From Pseudomonas hamedanensis (lineage in GTDB: Bacteria; Pseudomonadota; Gammaproteobacteria; Pseudomonadales; Pseudomonadaceae): DNA of 64,000 nt. Where the stretch lies: the NCBI RefSeq assembly GCF_014268595.2, contig NZ_CP077091.1, forward strand, positions 4,756,001-4,820,000, written 5' to 3'. The translations under genes were made by a program, and so were the position numbers. The notes below the pieces were generated by a model. It made no database searches. It was given only the letters and a program-made list of their open reading frames with translations, and was not told the origin of the DNA. Every line of letters begins with the position of its first letter. The first letter of the stretch is position 1. Shown here piece by piece: positions 26,365 through 35,428 of this stretch.

Positions 26365-26922
26365 ATGCGTTACTCGCCAGATCACAAAGCCCAGACCCAT
26401 CAGCGCATCATCAAGGAAGCCTCGGCGCGCTTTCGTAAGGACGGTATCGGCGCGACCGGGCTGCAACCACTGATGAAAGCACTCGGGCTGACCCATGGCG
26501 GTTTCTACTCGCACTTCAAATCGAAGGAAGAACTGGTCGAAAAAGCGCTTCAAGAAGCCGGCGAGCAAGTCGCGGGCTTGTGTGAGGAAATTTTCGCTCA
26601 GGAAAACTCATTGCAGGTTTTTATCGACACCTACCTGTCGCAGTGGCATCAGACTTCGCCCCACGAAGGCTGCCCGCTGCTGACCATTTCATCGGAGCTG
26701 GGCCAGCGCGGCCAGCCAAGCCCCACCAGCGATGACGTCCTCAACGCTCGACTTGAGCAGATTCAAGGGGCGCTTGCAGGCGAGAACAGCGCTGACCGCA
26801 GCATTGTCATCATGGCGACGCTCGCGGGCGCACTGCTGCTGTCACGCAGCGTCGCGGATGCCGACTTCGGCCAGCGCATCCTCGACGTCACCCGCGATCA
26901 CCTCAAGCAATCGACCGATTAA
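26365..26922 (+). CDS. TetR family transcriptional regulator
   Basis: A 185-residue regulator. The N-terminal helix-turn-helix (about 10-55) reads QRIIKEASARFRKDGIGATG, then LQPLMKALGLTHGGFYSHFKSKEELV, the standard TetR recognition block. The C-terminal ligand domain resembles the AcrR/NemR-like group (SPHEGCPLLTISSELGQRG). A single Cys (near 112, EGCPL) could be a redox or electrophile sensor as in NemR, but this is only a possibility. It converges on and overlaps the fabF-like gene by 4 bases at the stop codons, so it could control that gene or an unlinked one. The ATG at 26365 follows GGAGAG. Confidence 0.87.
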   Translation: MRYSPDHKAQTHQRIIKEASARFRKDGIGATGLQPLMKALGLTHGGFYSHFKSKEELVEKALQEAGEQVAGLCEEIFAQENSLQVFIDTYLSQWHQTSPHEGCPLLTISSELGQRGQPSPTSDDVLNARLEQIQGALAGENSADRSIVIMATLAGALLLSRSVADADFGQRILDVTRDHLKQSTD

Positions 26923-28193
26923 CCTTCCCAGCGCTTGAACAGTACGCTGGCATTGACCCCGCCAAAACCGAAGCCGTTGGACAAGGCATATTCGATCGGC
27001 ATTGCCCGCGCTTCGCCATGAACGATGTCGACCCCTTCGCTCGCAGGGTCCGGGTTTTCAAAGTTGAGCGTCGGCGGCACCCTCTGGTCACGGATAGCCA
27101 GCAACGTGAATATCGCCTCCAGGCCACCGGCAGCACCAAGCAAATGACCGGTGGCGGATTTGGTCGACGTTACGGCGATCTTGTTCTGCGTGCCAAACAA
27201 CGTCTTGATCGCCGCCAACTCGCCCAAGTCACCGACCGGCGTCGAGGTCGCGTGGGCATTGAGATGCTGCACCTGCTCCGGTGTCACCCCTCCCTGAGCC
27301 AGCGCCAGTTGCATCGCCCGCCGCGCGCCACCGCCGTCTTCCGGCCCGGCGGTCAGGTGGTAGGCATCGGCCGTGGTGCCGTAACCGACCAGTTCGGCCA
27401 ACGGCTTCGCACCACGCGCCAGCGCATGCTCCAGCGACTCGATGACCAGCAGGCCGGCACCCTCACCCATCACAAAACCATCCCGGCCGCTGTCGAAGGG
27501 ACGCGAGGCTTTTTCAGGGGTATCGTTGTAGCCGCTGGACAACGCCCGTGCCGCCGCGAAACCGGCGAGACTGACGCGATCGATCGAAGCTTCCGCACCG
27601 CCACATACTGCGATGTCCGCCTCCCCCGCCCGGATCAACCGCGCCGCATCGCCGATTGCCTGAACACCGGCGGCACATGCGGTAACCGGTGCGCCCAGCG
27701 GTCCCTTGAGGCCATGCTGGATCGACACGTGGCCGGCGGCGAGATTGACGAGAAACGATGGAATGGTGAACGGCGACAAACGCCGAGGGCCACGACTGTC
27801 GGTGGTACGCACCGCATCGGCAATCGCACCGAAGCCGCCGACGCCCGAGCCGATGATTGTCGCAGTACGCTCCTGTTTTTCAGCGTCTACTGGATGCCAA
27901 CCGGCCTGCTCCAGCGCCTGCCGCGCCGCTTCCATGGCGAACATGATGAAGCGATCCATCTTCTTCTGTTCTTTGGGCGGCGTCGCCCGATCCGGATCGA
28001 AACCGGCCTCGGCATCTTCCTCCACCGTTGGCACACTGCCGCCAACCCGGGTCGGCAGGTCAGCTACCACCGCGTCGGGCAGATTACGCAACCCGGAGCG
28101 CCCGGCGAGCAGACGCTGCCAGACGATTTCAACATCACTGCCCAAGGGTGAAACCAGGCCCATGCCCGTGACGACGACTCGACGTTGGTTCAT
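26919..28193 (-). CDS. Beta-ketoacyl-ACP synthase II, FabF-like
   Basis: A 424-residue condensing enzyme with the full KAS II triad: Cys173 in VTACAAGVQAIG, His314 in LNAHATSTPVGD and His350 in STKSATGHLLGAAGG, with the supporting Lys345. It elongates acyl-ACP by decarboxylative Claisen condensation with malonyl-ACP. Because it is not in the fabD-fabG-acpP-fabF cluster, it is a secondary copy that may serve a specialised fatty acid or act as a stand-by enzyme. The ATG at 28193 gives the classic MNQRRVVVTGMGLVSPLG start; the frame continues 21 codons upstream without homology. The neighbouring TetR gene is convergent. Confidence 0.92.
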   Translation of the reverse strand: MNQRRVVVTGMGLVSPLGSDVEIVWQRLLAGRSGLRNLPDAVVADLPTRVGGSVPTVEEDAEAGFDPDRATPPKEQKKMDRFIMFAMEAARQALEQAGWHPVDAEKQERTATIIGSGVGGFGAIADAVRTTDSRGPRRLSPFTIPSFLVNLAAGHVSIQHGLKGPLGAPVTACAAGVQAIGDAARLIRAGEADIAVCGGAEASIDRVSLAGFAAARALSSGYNDTPEKASRPFDSGRDGFVMGEGAGLLVIESLEHALARGAKPLAELVGYGTTADAYHLTAGPEDGGGARRAMQLALAQGGVTPEQVQHLNAHATSTPVGDLGELAAIKTLFGTQNKIAVTSTKSATGHLLGAAGGLEAIFTLLAIRDQRVPPTLNFENPDPASEGVDIVHGEARAMPIEYALSNGFGFGGVNASVLFKRWEG

Positions 28194-28353
28194 ATCGTGG
28201 TGCCCCCTTATCAATTCATATATTCGACATCTAAGGTTGCGCTGCAAACCCGCCAATTCATCAGCGATGGACAGCGACGCAATCGTGATCAGACACTTGG
28301 GCGCAGCCGCTTCGGCGTCACTTCAAGTGCCGAGCCAATCCCCATCGGACTTT

Positions 28354-28359
28354 ATTATA
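28354..28359 (-). promoter_or_regulatory. Likely -10 box of the fabF-like gene
   Basis: The minus strand has a perfect TATAAT here. A possible -35 TCATAT is 17 bases upstream, a poor match. The leader to the fabF-like ATG would be about 155 nt. The intervening 28194-28353 contains no other gene that I can see. Confidence 0.4.
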
Positions 28360-28429
28360 GGCATAATCCCATAACAATATGACACCCATAATTCTCAGCT
28401 TTGAGACGTCCTACCGATCGGCGTTCAAT

Positions 28430-28455
28430 AAAAAAGGCCGGTCAATGACCGGCCT
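28430..28455 (-). terminator. Rho-independent terminator of comEA
   Basis: The stem AGGCCGGT / ACCGGCCT with a 5-nt loop is followed on the minus strand by T residues (28431-28435 are A on the plus strand). It is 20 bases past the comEA stop. Confidence 0.85.
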
Positions 28456-28475
28456 CTCGGCGTTGAACTGTCAGC

Positions 28476-28811
28476 TTAGTTCACTTCCAGCTTTTCACGG
28501 TTGCGATCCAGAATCGCCTTGCCAATCCCCTTCACCTCCAGCAACTCATCTACCGATGCGAACGGCCCGTTTATATCACGATACGCAACAATCGCCTGTG
28601 CTTTGGCCTCCCCTACACCGGCCAACTCTTTCTGCAATGTCGCCGCATCCGCGCCGTTGAGGTCGACCTTCGCGCTCTGCGAGGGCGCCGCTGCATCCAT
28701 CAGCAAAGGCGCCTTGGTTGTCTCTGAGGGCGAAACAGGGGCAGCAATCGCAGCAATCGAGGCGCTGGTGAGGAAAGCAAAGATCAGCGAATAGAAATAA
28801 CCGGTACGCAT
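28476..28811 (-). CDS. comEA: ComEA-like helix-hairpin-helix protein
   Basis: A 111-residue secreted or periplasmic protein. The signal peptide is at about 1-24 (MRTGYFYSLIFAFLTSASIA), then a short low-complexity linker, then a tandem helix-hairpin-helix domain (about 49-111): VDLNGADAATLQKELAGVGEAKAQAIVAYR and GPFASVDELLEVKGIGKAILDRNREKL. ComEA proteins bind incoming double-stranded DNA in the periplasm during natural transformation. In pseudomonads the gene sits after wbpM, as here, whether or not the strain is naturally competent. The ATG at 28811 is the only sensible start. Confidence 0.88.
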   Translation of the reverse strand: MRTGYFYSLIFAFLTSASIAAIAAPVSPSETTKAPLLMDAAAPSQSAKVDLNGADAATLQKELAGVGEAKAQAIVAYRDINGPFASVDELLEVKGIGKAILDRNREKLEVN

Positions 28812-28838
28812 AAGTGACGCTCCATCATCGTTTTAGAA

Positions 28839-28859
28839 AGCAGCTTTTCCGAAGCTGCT
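28839..28859 (-). terminator. Probable terminator of the O-antigen operon after wbpM
   Basis: The perfect 8-bp stem AGCAGCTT / AAGCTGCT with a 5-nt loop is followed on the minus strand by TTCTAAAA, a weak T tract. It lies between the wbpM stop and comEA. Confidence 0.5.
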
Positions 28860-28921
28860 CTTCAAACGTAGGCCATGAAGGGGCGTTGTCAAAAATACGA
28901 GCGTTACAGAATGTGAAACAA

Positions 28922-30916
28922 TCAAGGCTCGAGGCGGCGCTGTTGGTAGATCCAATCGACGATTTCTCCGTCGGGGGTGTAGCCGCTGACGGTTTCGCGC
29001 AGGAGTTGGCGGACGCGGGAATAGTCATCCGTCTCCAATGCAACGAGCAACTCGCTCAGCCTGGCTTTAAGGACATCCCACGATAAAAAGTCTTCGTTAG
29101 CTGTCATGATCATCGGGTGCGGCGTGGCAGCCACGTTGTCACCGATCAACAGTTCCTCGTACAGTTTCTCTCCCGGGCGAAGTCCAGTGAATTCGATGGA
29201 GATGTCCCCCTGCGGATTACGCTCGGAGCGTATGCTCAGCCCCGACAGATGAATCATTTTCTCCGCCAGTTCGACGATTTTCACCGGCTCTCCCATATCG
29301 AGGACAAAAACATCCCCCCCCAGCCCCATAGACCCCGCCTGTATGACCAACTGGGCGGCCTCGGGGATGGTCATGAAGTAACGAGTTATTTTCGGATGAG
29401 TGACCGTCAGTGGCCCGCCCGATTTGATCTGGCTGTGAAACAAGGGAATAACCGAACCCGAGGAGCCGAGTACGTTGCCGAACCGCACCATGGTGAAACG
29501 GGTTTTATTGACACGGGAAATATTTGAGCTGTCACCGAACAGTACCGGGGCCGATTCACGACTCAATGCTTGCAGGGTCAATTCGGCGAGACGCTTGGTA
29601 CTGCCCATTACATTTGTCGGTCGCACCGCCTTATCTGTTGAAATAAGCACGAAGTTCGATACGCCTGACTGTAATGCAGCCTGCGCAGTATTCAATGTAC
29701 CGATTACATTATTAAGCACGCCTTCCTCAATGTTGTGCTCTACCATCGGTACATGTTTGTAAGCCGCAGCGTGATATACGGTCTCTACCTTCCACATCTT
29801 CATCACATCAAGGACTTTGTCTTGATGGCGGATGGAGCCGAGTATGGGCAACAGACGGACCGGAGATGACTCTCTACGTCCGCGCTGCTCCAACTCCGAC
29901 AGTATGCTGTACAGGTTGAATTCGCTGTGCTCGAAAAGTACTAGCGTGGTAGGGCCCAGCGTAAAGATCTGTCGACAGAGTTCGGCGCCGATCGATCCAC
30001 CGGCACCGGTAACCATCACCACTTTGCCGTTGACGCATCGGGCCAGCAGATCCTGCTGTGCCGGCACCGCATCACGCCCCAGCAAATCGGCAATATCCAC
30101 CTCCTGGATATCCTCGACCTTGACCCGCCCGCTGGCCAGGTCGGTGAAGTTCGGCACACTGCGCACATGCAGTGGGAAGCCCTCCAACAAGTTGAGAATT
30201 TCCCTGCGCCTGGCACGCGTGGAGGATGGCAGCGCGAGAAGTATCTCCTGAGCGCCAGTGACATCGATCATCTGCTGGATGTGCTTCGGTTTATACACCT
30301 GCAGGCCGGAAATCGAACGATCGGAAATACCAGGATCGTCATCGATGAACGCTACCGGGCGCATGACGCGCCCCATGCGTAAAGCGGCCACCAGTTGATT
30401 ACCAGCGACGCCCGCCCCGTAAATGGCAACCTTGGTCAAACCATCATCGCGACTGGTAAAAGGTACGTGCTGTGCAGCGGTAAACCAGTCGCCCATGAAA
30501 AACTGGCGCATGCAAAGGCGCAAGCCGCCGATGATTATCATGCTCAACCACCAATAGTTGAAGATGATTGACCGGGGCACAACGGCTTGGTGGTTGCTGT
30601 ACCAATAGACGACGACCGCCAGTATCAGCGATGAAAGACTGACGGCCTTCACGATCGCGATCAGGGCATCGTTACCGAAGTAGCGCATGACCGCGCGATA
30701 CATGCCAAAGCGTATGAATAACGGAATTGCGATGACTGGAGCGGACGCGAAGAGCCAGATATGAGCTTTGAGGGGGTTGTACATGTCGTCGATGCCCAAA
30801 CGCACAATGAACGACAACCAGAGCGCGACCCATACCAGGACGACGTCGGTAGCGACCTGCAGCAAACGCTTGCGCTTGCGCGGCAACCCCAACAAAACAG
30901 TACGCAGTTTATCCAT
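28922..30916 (-). CDS. wbpM: UDP-sugar 4,6-dehydratase, WbpM/FlaA1/CapD family
   Basis: A 664-residue inner-membrane enzyme. Four N-terminal helices (about 15-125) precede a CoA-binding-like domain (about 145-265) and a C-terminal short-chain dehydratase domain. The NAD loop is TGAGGSIGAELCRQIF (near 304-320) and the catalytic region is STDKAVRPTNVMGSTKR, where Met replaces Tyr as in the WbpM subgroup. WbpM removes water from UDP-GlcNAc to give the 4-keto-6-deoxy intermediate of QuiNAc and FucNAc, the usual first sugar of Pseudomonas O-antigen. It is the last gene of the polysaccharide locus and borders comEA, as in P. aeruginosa. The ATG at 30916 begins MDKLRTVLLGLPRKRKR. Confidence 0.95.
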   Translation of the reverse strand: MDKLRTVLLGLPRKRKRLLQVATDVVLVWVALWLSFIVRLGIDDMYNPLKAHIWLFASAPVIAIPLFIRFGMYRAVMRYFGNDALIAIVKAVSLSSLILAVVVYWYSNHQAVVPRSIIFNYWWLSMIIIGGLRLCMRQFFMGDWFTAAQHVPFTSRDDGLTKVAIYGAGVAGNQLVAALRMGRVMRPVAFIDDDPGISDRSISGLQVYKPKHIQQMIDVTGAQEILLALPSSTRARRREILNLLEGFPLHVRSVPNFTDLASGRVKVEDIQEVDIADLLGRDAVPAQQDLLARCVNGKVVMVTGAGGSIGAELCRQIFTLGPTTLVLFEHSEFNLYSILSELEQRGRRESSPVRLLPILGSIRHQDKVLDVMKMWKVETVYHAAAYKHVPMVEHNIEEGVLNNVIGTLNTAQAALQSGVSNFVLISTDKAVRPTNVMGSTKRLAELTLQALSRESAPVLFGDSSNISRVNKTRFTMVRFGNVLGSSGSVIPLFHSQIKSGGPLTVTHPKITRYFMTIPEAAQLVIQAGSMGLGGDVFVLDMGEPVKIVELAEKMIHLSGLSIRSERNPQGDISIEFTGLRPGEKLYEELLIGDNVAATPHPMIMTANEDFLSWDVLKARLSELLVALETDDYSRVRQLLRETVSGYTPDGEIVDWIYQQRRLEP

Positions 30917-31209
30917 TCACCCGCTCGAGCACGTTGGCTCCCTCCTTAGACAGTCGACGAGCAGCATTGTAACCTCAATGCTTGAGCCATCATCTGAATA
31001 AATTGGCTGCGACAAAGCGAATTCATCTGCAGATTAAACACCGCCTACAAAGGTTTTCCAGGCTCGTTTGTGGCCGACATACGCATCAGGAATGCCGTCA
31101 AATCCGGTCATCACCCTAACCGGCAAGGACGGCACCCGCATGATTTAAATCGAGCCAAAACTGCATCGTTAGAAATTGCGTTACAGACGCTATCTATATG
31201 CAGAAACGA
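30917..31209. other. Gap between wbpM and the next glycosyltransferase gene
   Basis: About 290 bases without a credible gene. Part is presumably leader or promoter for wbpM. Directly after the stop of the 31210-33003 gene the same minus-strand frame stays open for 33 codons and contains LHIDS...LARFKSCGCRP, which faintly recalls the start of rhamnan-synthesis F (RgpF) domains. This could be decayed coding sequence. Confidence 0.35.
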
Positions 31210-33003
31210 TTATTCGCCTTGGTTCCACGCGCCCTGTGGGCAACCCTTGCGAATGTAATCAGCAAATGGATCGCCGGCCAAGGTCTGGACAGCCTGTTGC
31301 GAAGCATATACATCCGGTTTGAAATCCGCGCGGGGTGACTGTGGGTTGATTCCACTTGCCCATGCCCGCACATAGCGTCGTACGTCAAGCTCGGCAGCAT
31401 TGACCAAACCGGAGTTGAGAATGGTGTCGACATCGCGCTTTTCCTGGTCTGCGCGTTCGGCGGCGTTAAGTCCGACCTGCTCAAGCTCCGCCACGTATTT
31501 GTCCATATCGAAGTAAATCCTCGAAGCCTCATGACTCTTGCTGACCGCGCATTCATACAGCTCACTGGAATTTGCCAGTGCGAAGATTTTTTGTACGGCG
31601 CTGTCAACATCGAGATAATCTGCAACGCAAGACTCGCGCAACCCGCAAGAGGAAAGGAAGTCCGAAATACCTGTAGCCTTGTCGAAGCAGAGCACCGGCA
31701 ATCGAGCATCAAACGCATCGATAGCCACATTCGGCAATGGATCAAGGCGAGACGAAATAAACAGCAGATCGGCCTCTTCATAAGCTGTTTCAATGGCAGA
31801 AGTTTCATCCAGCATCACGAAACGATCCTGCAATCCCGACCTTTTGATCTGATCCGCAAGGTAAACCGAGTAGCCATCTTCTACATCAGGGTTATAGCCT
31901 TTGCCGATCCATACGAAGCGGAATCTTTCGCCTCCCGGTGCAAGCATGGTCTTAATAGCACATTGAATGAAAAGATCTGCGCCTTTACGAAAGTTGACAT
32001 AGCCCGCACCGAGGATTACAAATTTTCTCTCAGTGTCACTGTCTGGCCGGATCCGACCACGCAGAAATTCTGCCTCTTTTGTCAACGCGGCCTTACTGAC
32101 GACTTGTTCAGGTAATACACAACGCCCTTGAGGAATAATGTGGGCAGTCATTGACTTTAGAGGAGAACATGCATCTTTAGCACTCTCCCAGGTAATATCT
32201 GCGGAGAACACTTGGTCACTGGACCACAATCTGGCATCGGAGAACACCGCACTGGAGTTAGGATACGCGGATGCAAACTCATGAATTAACGGAATGGCAG
32301 GTACAAAGTTCCGGGCCAAGGGTTCCAGAACCACACGGCACTCCATACTGTTAACCAGTGCAAATTTAAACTTGAATAAGCTACACAGATGTTCAACAGC
32401 AGGGTTTGTATAAGGCGCATTATTTTTTAGCCGCGGACTCGCCATTGTTGCGACGGCAGCTTGTTCAAAAGCATCAAGCAGAGGGCCATGCCCCAGTAAA
32501 AGCGCAACCACGTTGTAACGACTCGCCAAGCGCTCTACCAAATTTAACGCCAGTATCGGTGCTCCCGAACGAGATGCTTCATGGCTGACAATCATGACCG
32601 TTTCTCGCGAAGCATCAAAAGCGCGACTGCTGGACATTTTAATTTCAGGAAGTGTGACAATACGCCAACTTTCCCGATGACCGTGATTCAAGTAATGAGC
32701 AACAGGATCAATGGCCGTACCTAGATCCGGGTTGAGCTTCAAATAGAGCTGCGGATCAAAGTTGTCAGGCAGTGAAACCGAATTTTTTGCCTTCCGGTCC
32801 GCACTTGGCTTCTCAACCTTAACTGGCTGGATAACTTCCAGGCAGGGAGGACTATGCTCGACTGTGTTCGCTGCAACGTTAACTCGTTCAGCAGAAATTT
32901 TCGGCTCGCCTGCCTGCATTGGGGATGCAGCGGAGTTCTTCAGGTTTTTTGAACGTTCAGCAAACAATCTGAACAGCTTGGGAAAAAAGCCATTGCGAGC
33001 CAA
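31210..33003 (-). CDS. Glycosyltransferase, GT4-like, with RgpF-type flanking motifs
   Basis: A 597-residue protein. After a polar N-terminus comes a motif of the type FDPQLYLKLNPDLGTAIDP with VAHYLNHGHRESWR (about 81-113). This is the kind of segment that joins domains in large rhamnan-synthesis proteins. A GT-B fold follows: VMIVSHEASRSGAPILALNLVERL, then the donor-site region ISSRLDPLPNVAIDAFDARLPVLCFD near 435-460. A second copy of the linker motif (FKPDVYASQQ...DPFADYIRKGCPQGAWN) ends the protein, where a further domain would normally begin, so it may be C-terminally truncated. The start is a TTG at 33003 with AGAAGGA seven bases upstream; the first ATG is 28 codons later. The sugar transferred is unknown. 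Confidence 0.8.
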   Translation of the reverse strand: MARNGFFPKLFRLFAERSKNLKNSAASPMQAGEPKISAERVNVAANTVEHSPPCLEVIQPVKVEKPSADRKAKNSVSLPDNFDPQLYLKLNPDLGTAIDPVAHYLNHGHRESWRIVTLPEIKMSSSRAFDASRETVMIVSHEASRSGAPILALNLVERLASRYNVVALLLGHGPLLDAFEQAAVATMASPRLKNNAPYTNPAVEHLCSLFKFKFALVNSMECRVVLEPLARNFVPAIPLIHEFASAYPNSSAVFSDARLWSSDQVFSADITWESAKDACSPLKSMTAHIIPQGRCVLPEQVVSKAALTKEAEFLRGRIRPDSDTERKFVILGAGYVNFRKGADLFIQCAIKTMLAPGGERFRFVWIGKGYNPDVEDGYSVYLADQIKRSGLQDRFVMLDETSAIETAYEEADLLFISSRLDPLPNVAIDAFDARLPVLCFDKATGISDFLSSCGLRESCVADYLDVDSAVQKIFALANSSELYECAVSKSHEASRIYFDMDKYVAELEQVGLNAAERADQEKRDVDTILNSGLVNAAELDVRRYVRAWASGINPQSPRADFKPDVYASQQAVQTLAGDPFADYIRKGCPQGAWNQGE

Positions 33004-33286
33004 AATCTATTCCTTCTGGTTAATGCAGTTCATGAACGACGTGTGTCCGGGGATTGCTATGGCTAGCGGTTGGACGCTGTCCGAATCACACTTCTCATGA
33101 AAAATTCCAGGCGCCCAAGCGAGCTGGACGTCAAATTCGCGCCGTCGTCTGTAGGACCGATCCCTTCGTGTGTGCATGATACACATTTTGGAAACAATTC
33201 TGATACTTCCTGACACGAATTCTCGGGAGGATTTTGCTGACCCGAAAGAGCCTGGCGCATTTTTTTGGCAAAACGCCATCAGCCCT
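33004..33286. other. Gap between wbpL and the glycosyltransferase gene
   Basis: About 280 A+T-rich bases. A 90-codon frame on the minus strand has no protein-like character. The region may hold an internal promoter for the two last genes of the locus, but I see no convincing box pair. Confidence 0.35.
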
Positions 33287-34303
33287 CTAGTTTTCCTCGA
33301 GCTCGCCCGCCCTGTATTTGACGGCCAACCAAAAGAGTGGGAGGTACGCTATCACCAGCGCCACCGCACCATCCAGCTTGAAGCGGACCACGCAGAGCGC
33401 GATCGGTAGCAGCCAGAGCACGTTGATCAATCCGACAGCAGTAGTGACGGGCAAATGTTTACCAAACTTTCGGGATGCAACCTGGTAGGCGTGACTACGG
33501 TGCGCCTCGTAAATTTTTTCGCCTCGTAGCAAGCGACGTATCAATGTGAATGTCGCATCCACCACGAACACGCCGAGCAGTATCAACCACCCCCAGAGCA
33601 ATCCTGGATCGATCCACGCAGCCTGAAGCGCCAACACGCCGAGTACGACACCGAGGAATCCACTTCCCGCGTCCCCCATGAAGATTTTTGCCGGTGGAAA
33701 ATTCCAGCAAAGAAAACCTACGCAACATATTGCAAGCAAAGCCGGGGGCCATGCCAACCCTGTATAGCCACCGAGCAAGCAGATCGCCACCGCACCCGCG
33801 CAAGTTGTCACCGCCTCGACGCCAGCAAGACCGTCAATGCCATCCATGAAGTTATAAAGATTAAGCATCCACACTACATAGATAAGCGCCAGAAAATGCC
33901 CAAGCCACCCCAATTGGATACTGACACCCCCGATTTCGAAAGGTGGCATGCCACCCGCCCAGTAGATTCCCCAGGCTGCTGCAAAAAAATGAGCCAGAAG
34001 ACGCCATCGCGCGGCTATATGCCCGTGGTCATCCAAAAAACCGATGACAGCGGCAATACCGCCTGCGCCAACCAACGCAATCGCGGTGCGATCGCTGATT
34101 AACCCGGTATTGAACAGGATTACCAACGCGCAGATAAATGAAAGAACAATAGCGACGCCCCCGCCTCGAGGAGTCGGAATAGAGTGTGAACTGCGCTGAT
34201 TGGGAATATCTATCAAACTACGCGATAACGCGTAGCGGCGCAGAAGCCCCGTTAGAACATAAGAAAACACAGCCAAGAACGGGATAAGCCACCAGTAATT
34301 CAT
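33287..34303 (-). CDS. wbpL: Polyprenyl-phosphate sugar-1-phosphate transferase WbpL (MraY/WecA family, GT4 locus nomenclature)
   Basis: A 338-residue integral membrane enzyme with about ten helices. Family motifs in order are RSSHSIPTPRGGG, the Asp pair in GFLDDHGH, the Mg site NLYNFMDGIDGLAG, KIFMGDAGSGFLG and the C-terminal HRSHAYQ. It transfers a HexNAc-1-phosphate (FucNAc or QuiNAc in pseudomonads) to undecaprenyl phosphate, the first step of O-antigen assembly at the cytoplasmic face. Its start codon overlaps the stop of the upstream epimerase gene (ATGA), so the two are translationally coupled. Product of the coupled gene and WbpM would supply its substrate. Confidence 0.93.
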   Translation of the reverse strand: MNYWWLIPFLAVFSYVLTGLLRRYALSRSLIDIPNQRSSHSIPTPRGGGVAIVLSFICALVILFNTGLISDRTAIALVGAGGIAAVIGFLDDHGHIAARWRLLAHFFAAAWGIYWAGGMPPFEIGGVSIQLGWLGHFLALIYVVWMLNLYNFMDGIDGLAGVEAVTTCAGAVAICLLGGYTGLAWPPALLAICCVGFLCWNFPPAKIFMGDAGSGFLGVVLGVLALQAAWIDPGLLWGWLILLGVFVVDATFTLIRRLLRGEKIYEAHRSHAYQVASRKFGKHLPVTTAVGLINVLWLLPIALCVVRFKLDGAVALVIAYLPLFWLAVKYRAGELEEN

Positions 34304-35271
34304 TTTGTTCGAGCATCCACAAACGGTTTGACTGTATTTTCAATGGCGTGTTGGAAATTTACTGGTGGAACCCAGCCCAATACGTGTTTGTTTTTACTGA
34401 TGTCCACCACAAGCGAACAAAAGATGCGCTGGGCCATGGCGCCCTTACCCAAAAGCTTCGCTCCGGCGCTAATTAGACTCACCGGAACGGGCAGCAAGAC
34501 GGATGGTTGATTCAGCGCCACAGACAGGCTTCGTAAAAGCTCTGTTGTGGAAACGTCATGCCCGTCGCTGACCAGAAATGTCTGGTTGGCGGCCGCAGGA
34601 TGTTCGATACACGTCATAATAAAATCAATCAGGTTATCTATACTGACAAGACTTCGCTTATTGTTAATCGCGCCGAAAGGCAAGGGCACTCCGCGCTGTA
34701 GCCAGCGAATCATCGTCAGGAAATTGGCTTTAACTCCCGCCCCATAAACCAATACGGGACGAATGATAACAACGTCCATACCGGTGATTGTGGCGAGTTC
34801 TTTCAATGCAAGCTCTGCCTCGAGCTTGGATATACCGTAAGGGTCGACAGGCGCAGGCGAATCATCGGCAGTAAATACGCTACCAGGCTCGGTAAATTCA
34901 CCATTCACCTTGATCGAACTGAGGTAGATGAATCGCTTGACACCTGCCTTCGCAGCCTGCCGCGCCAGATTCAATGTAGCGTCGACGTTTACGCGCCGAA
35001 ACTCCGCCAGGGGATCCTCCGCAGACTCGTCCATGACGTGGACCCGCGCAGCCGAATGCACCACCACATCAACGCGGCTCATGGCGACTTGCCAATCTAC
35101 ATGCGCAGTCAAATCCGCAAACATAAAACGGTGAATGGACTCAGGAAGCTCTGGAAATTCTCTACGCAACGCGGCTATCAAAGAATAGCGTTTGCAAGAG
35201 GCAAGATGCTTCAGCAAGCCACTTCCCAGGAAACCCGAGCCACCGGTTACTAGTACCGTTTCAACTTTCAC
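34300..35271 (-). CDS. NAD-dependent epimerase/reductase, WbpK/WbpV-like
   Basis: A 323-residue extended short-chain dehydrogenase. The cofactor loop is VTGGSGFLGSGLL (residues 8-20). The catalytic triad region is YLSSIKVNGE and DPYGISKLEAE (Tyr-xxx-Lys), and the substrate region includes RPVLVYGAGVKANFL. In Pseudomonas O-antigen loci this type reduces or epimerises the 4-keto product of WbpM to UDP-D-QuiNAc or UDP-D-FucNAc; sequence reading cannot decide which, so no symbol is given. It begins with GTG at 35271 without a strong Shine-Dalgarno. Its last codons overlap wbpL. It follows the FAD protein gene after 157 bases without a gene. Confidence 0.85.
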   Translation of the reverse strand: MKVETVLVTGGSGFLGSGLLKHLASCKRYSLIAALRREFPELPESIHRFMFADLTAHVDWQVAMSRVDVVVHSAARVHVMDESAEDPLAEFRRVNVDATLNLARQAAKAGVKRFIYLSSIKVNGEFTEPGSVFTADDSPAPVDPYGISKLEAELALKELATITGMDVVIIRPVLVYGAGVKANFLTMIRWLQRGVPLPFGAINNKRSLVSIDNLIDFIMTCIEHPAAANQTFLVSDGHDVSTTELLRSLSVALNQPSVLLPVPVSLISAGAKLLGKGAMAQRIFCSLVVDISKNKHVLGWVPPVNFQHAIENTVKPFVDARTK

Positions 35272-35428
35272 TGATCAGGCCCGCTGGAAAGTAATGATGT
35301 TTGATAATGCATAAACTGCACACCACCAAATGCTTCGTATCATCGCATGCCCGTCATGGAAACGACGGAGCCCTGCATTTGGAATGGAGACATCCAGGCC
35401 TGAAGCGGCAGGTGCCCCGCCGACACCC

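Noticed and set aside
31070..31258. 62-codon plus-strand frame in the gap after wbpM
   Set aside because: It starts in non-coding sequence and runs antisense into the end of a real gene, without a ribosome binding site.
33007..33279. 90-codon frame between wbpL and the glycosyltransferase gene
   Set aside because: No ribosome binding site, no recognisable domain and an unnatural residue composition.
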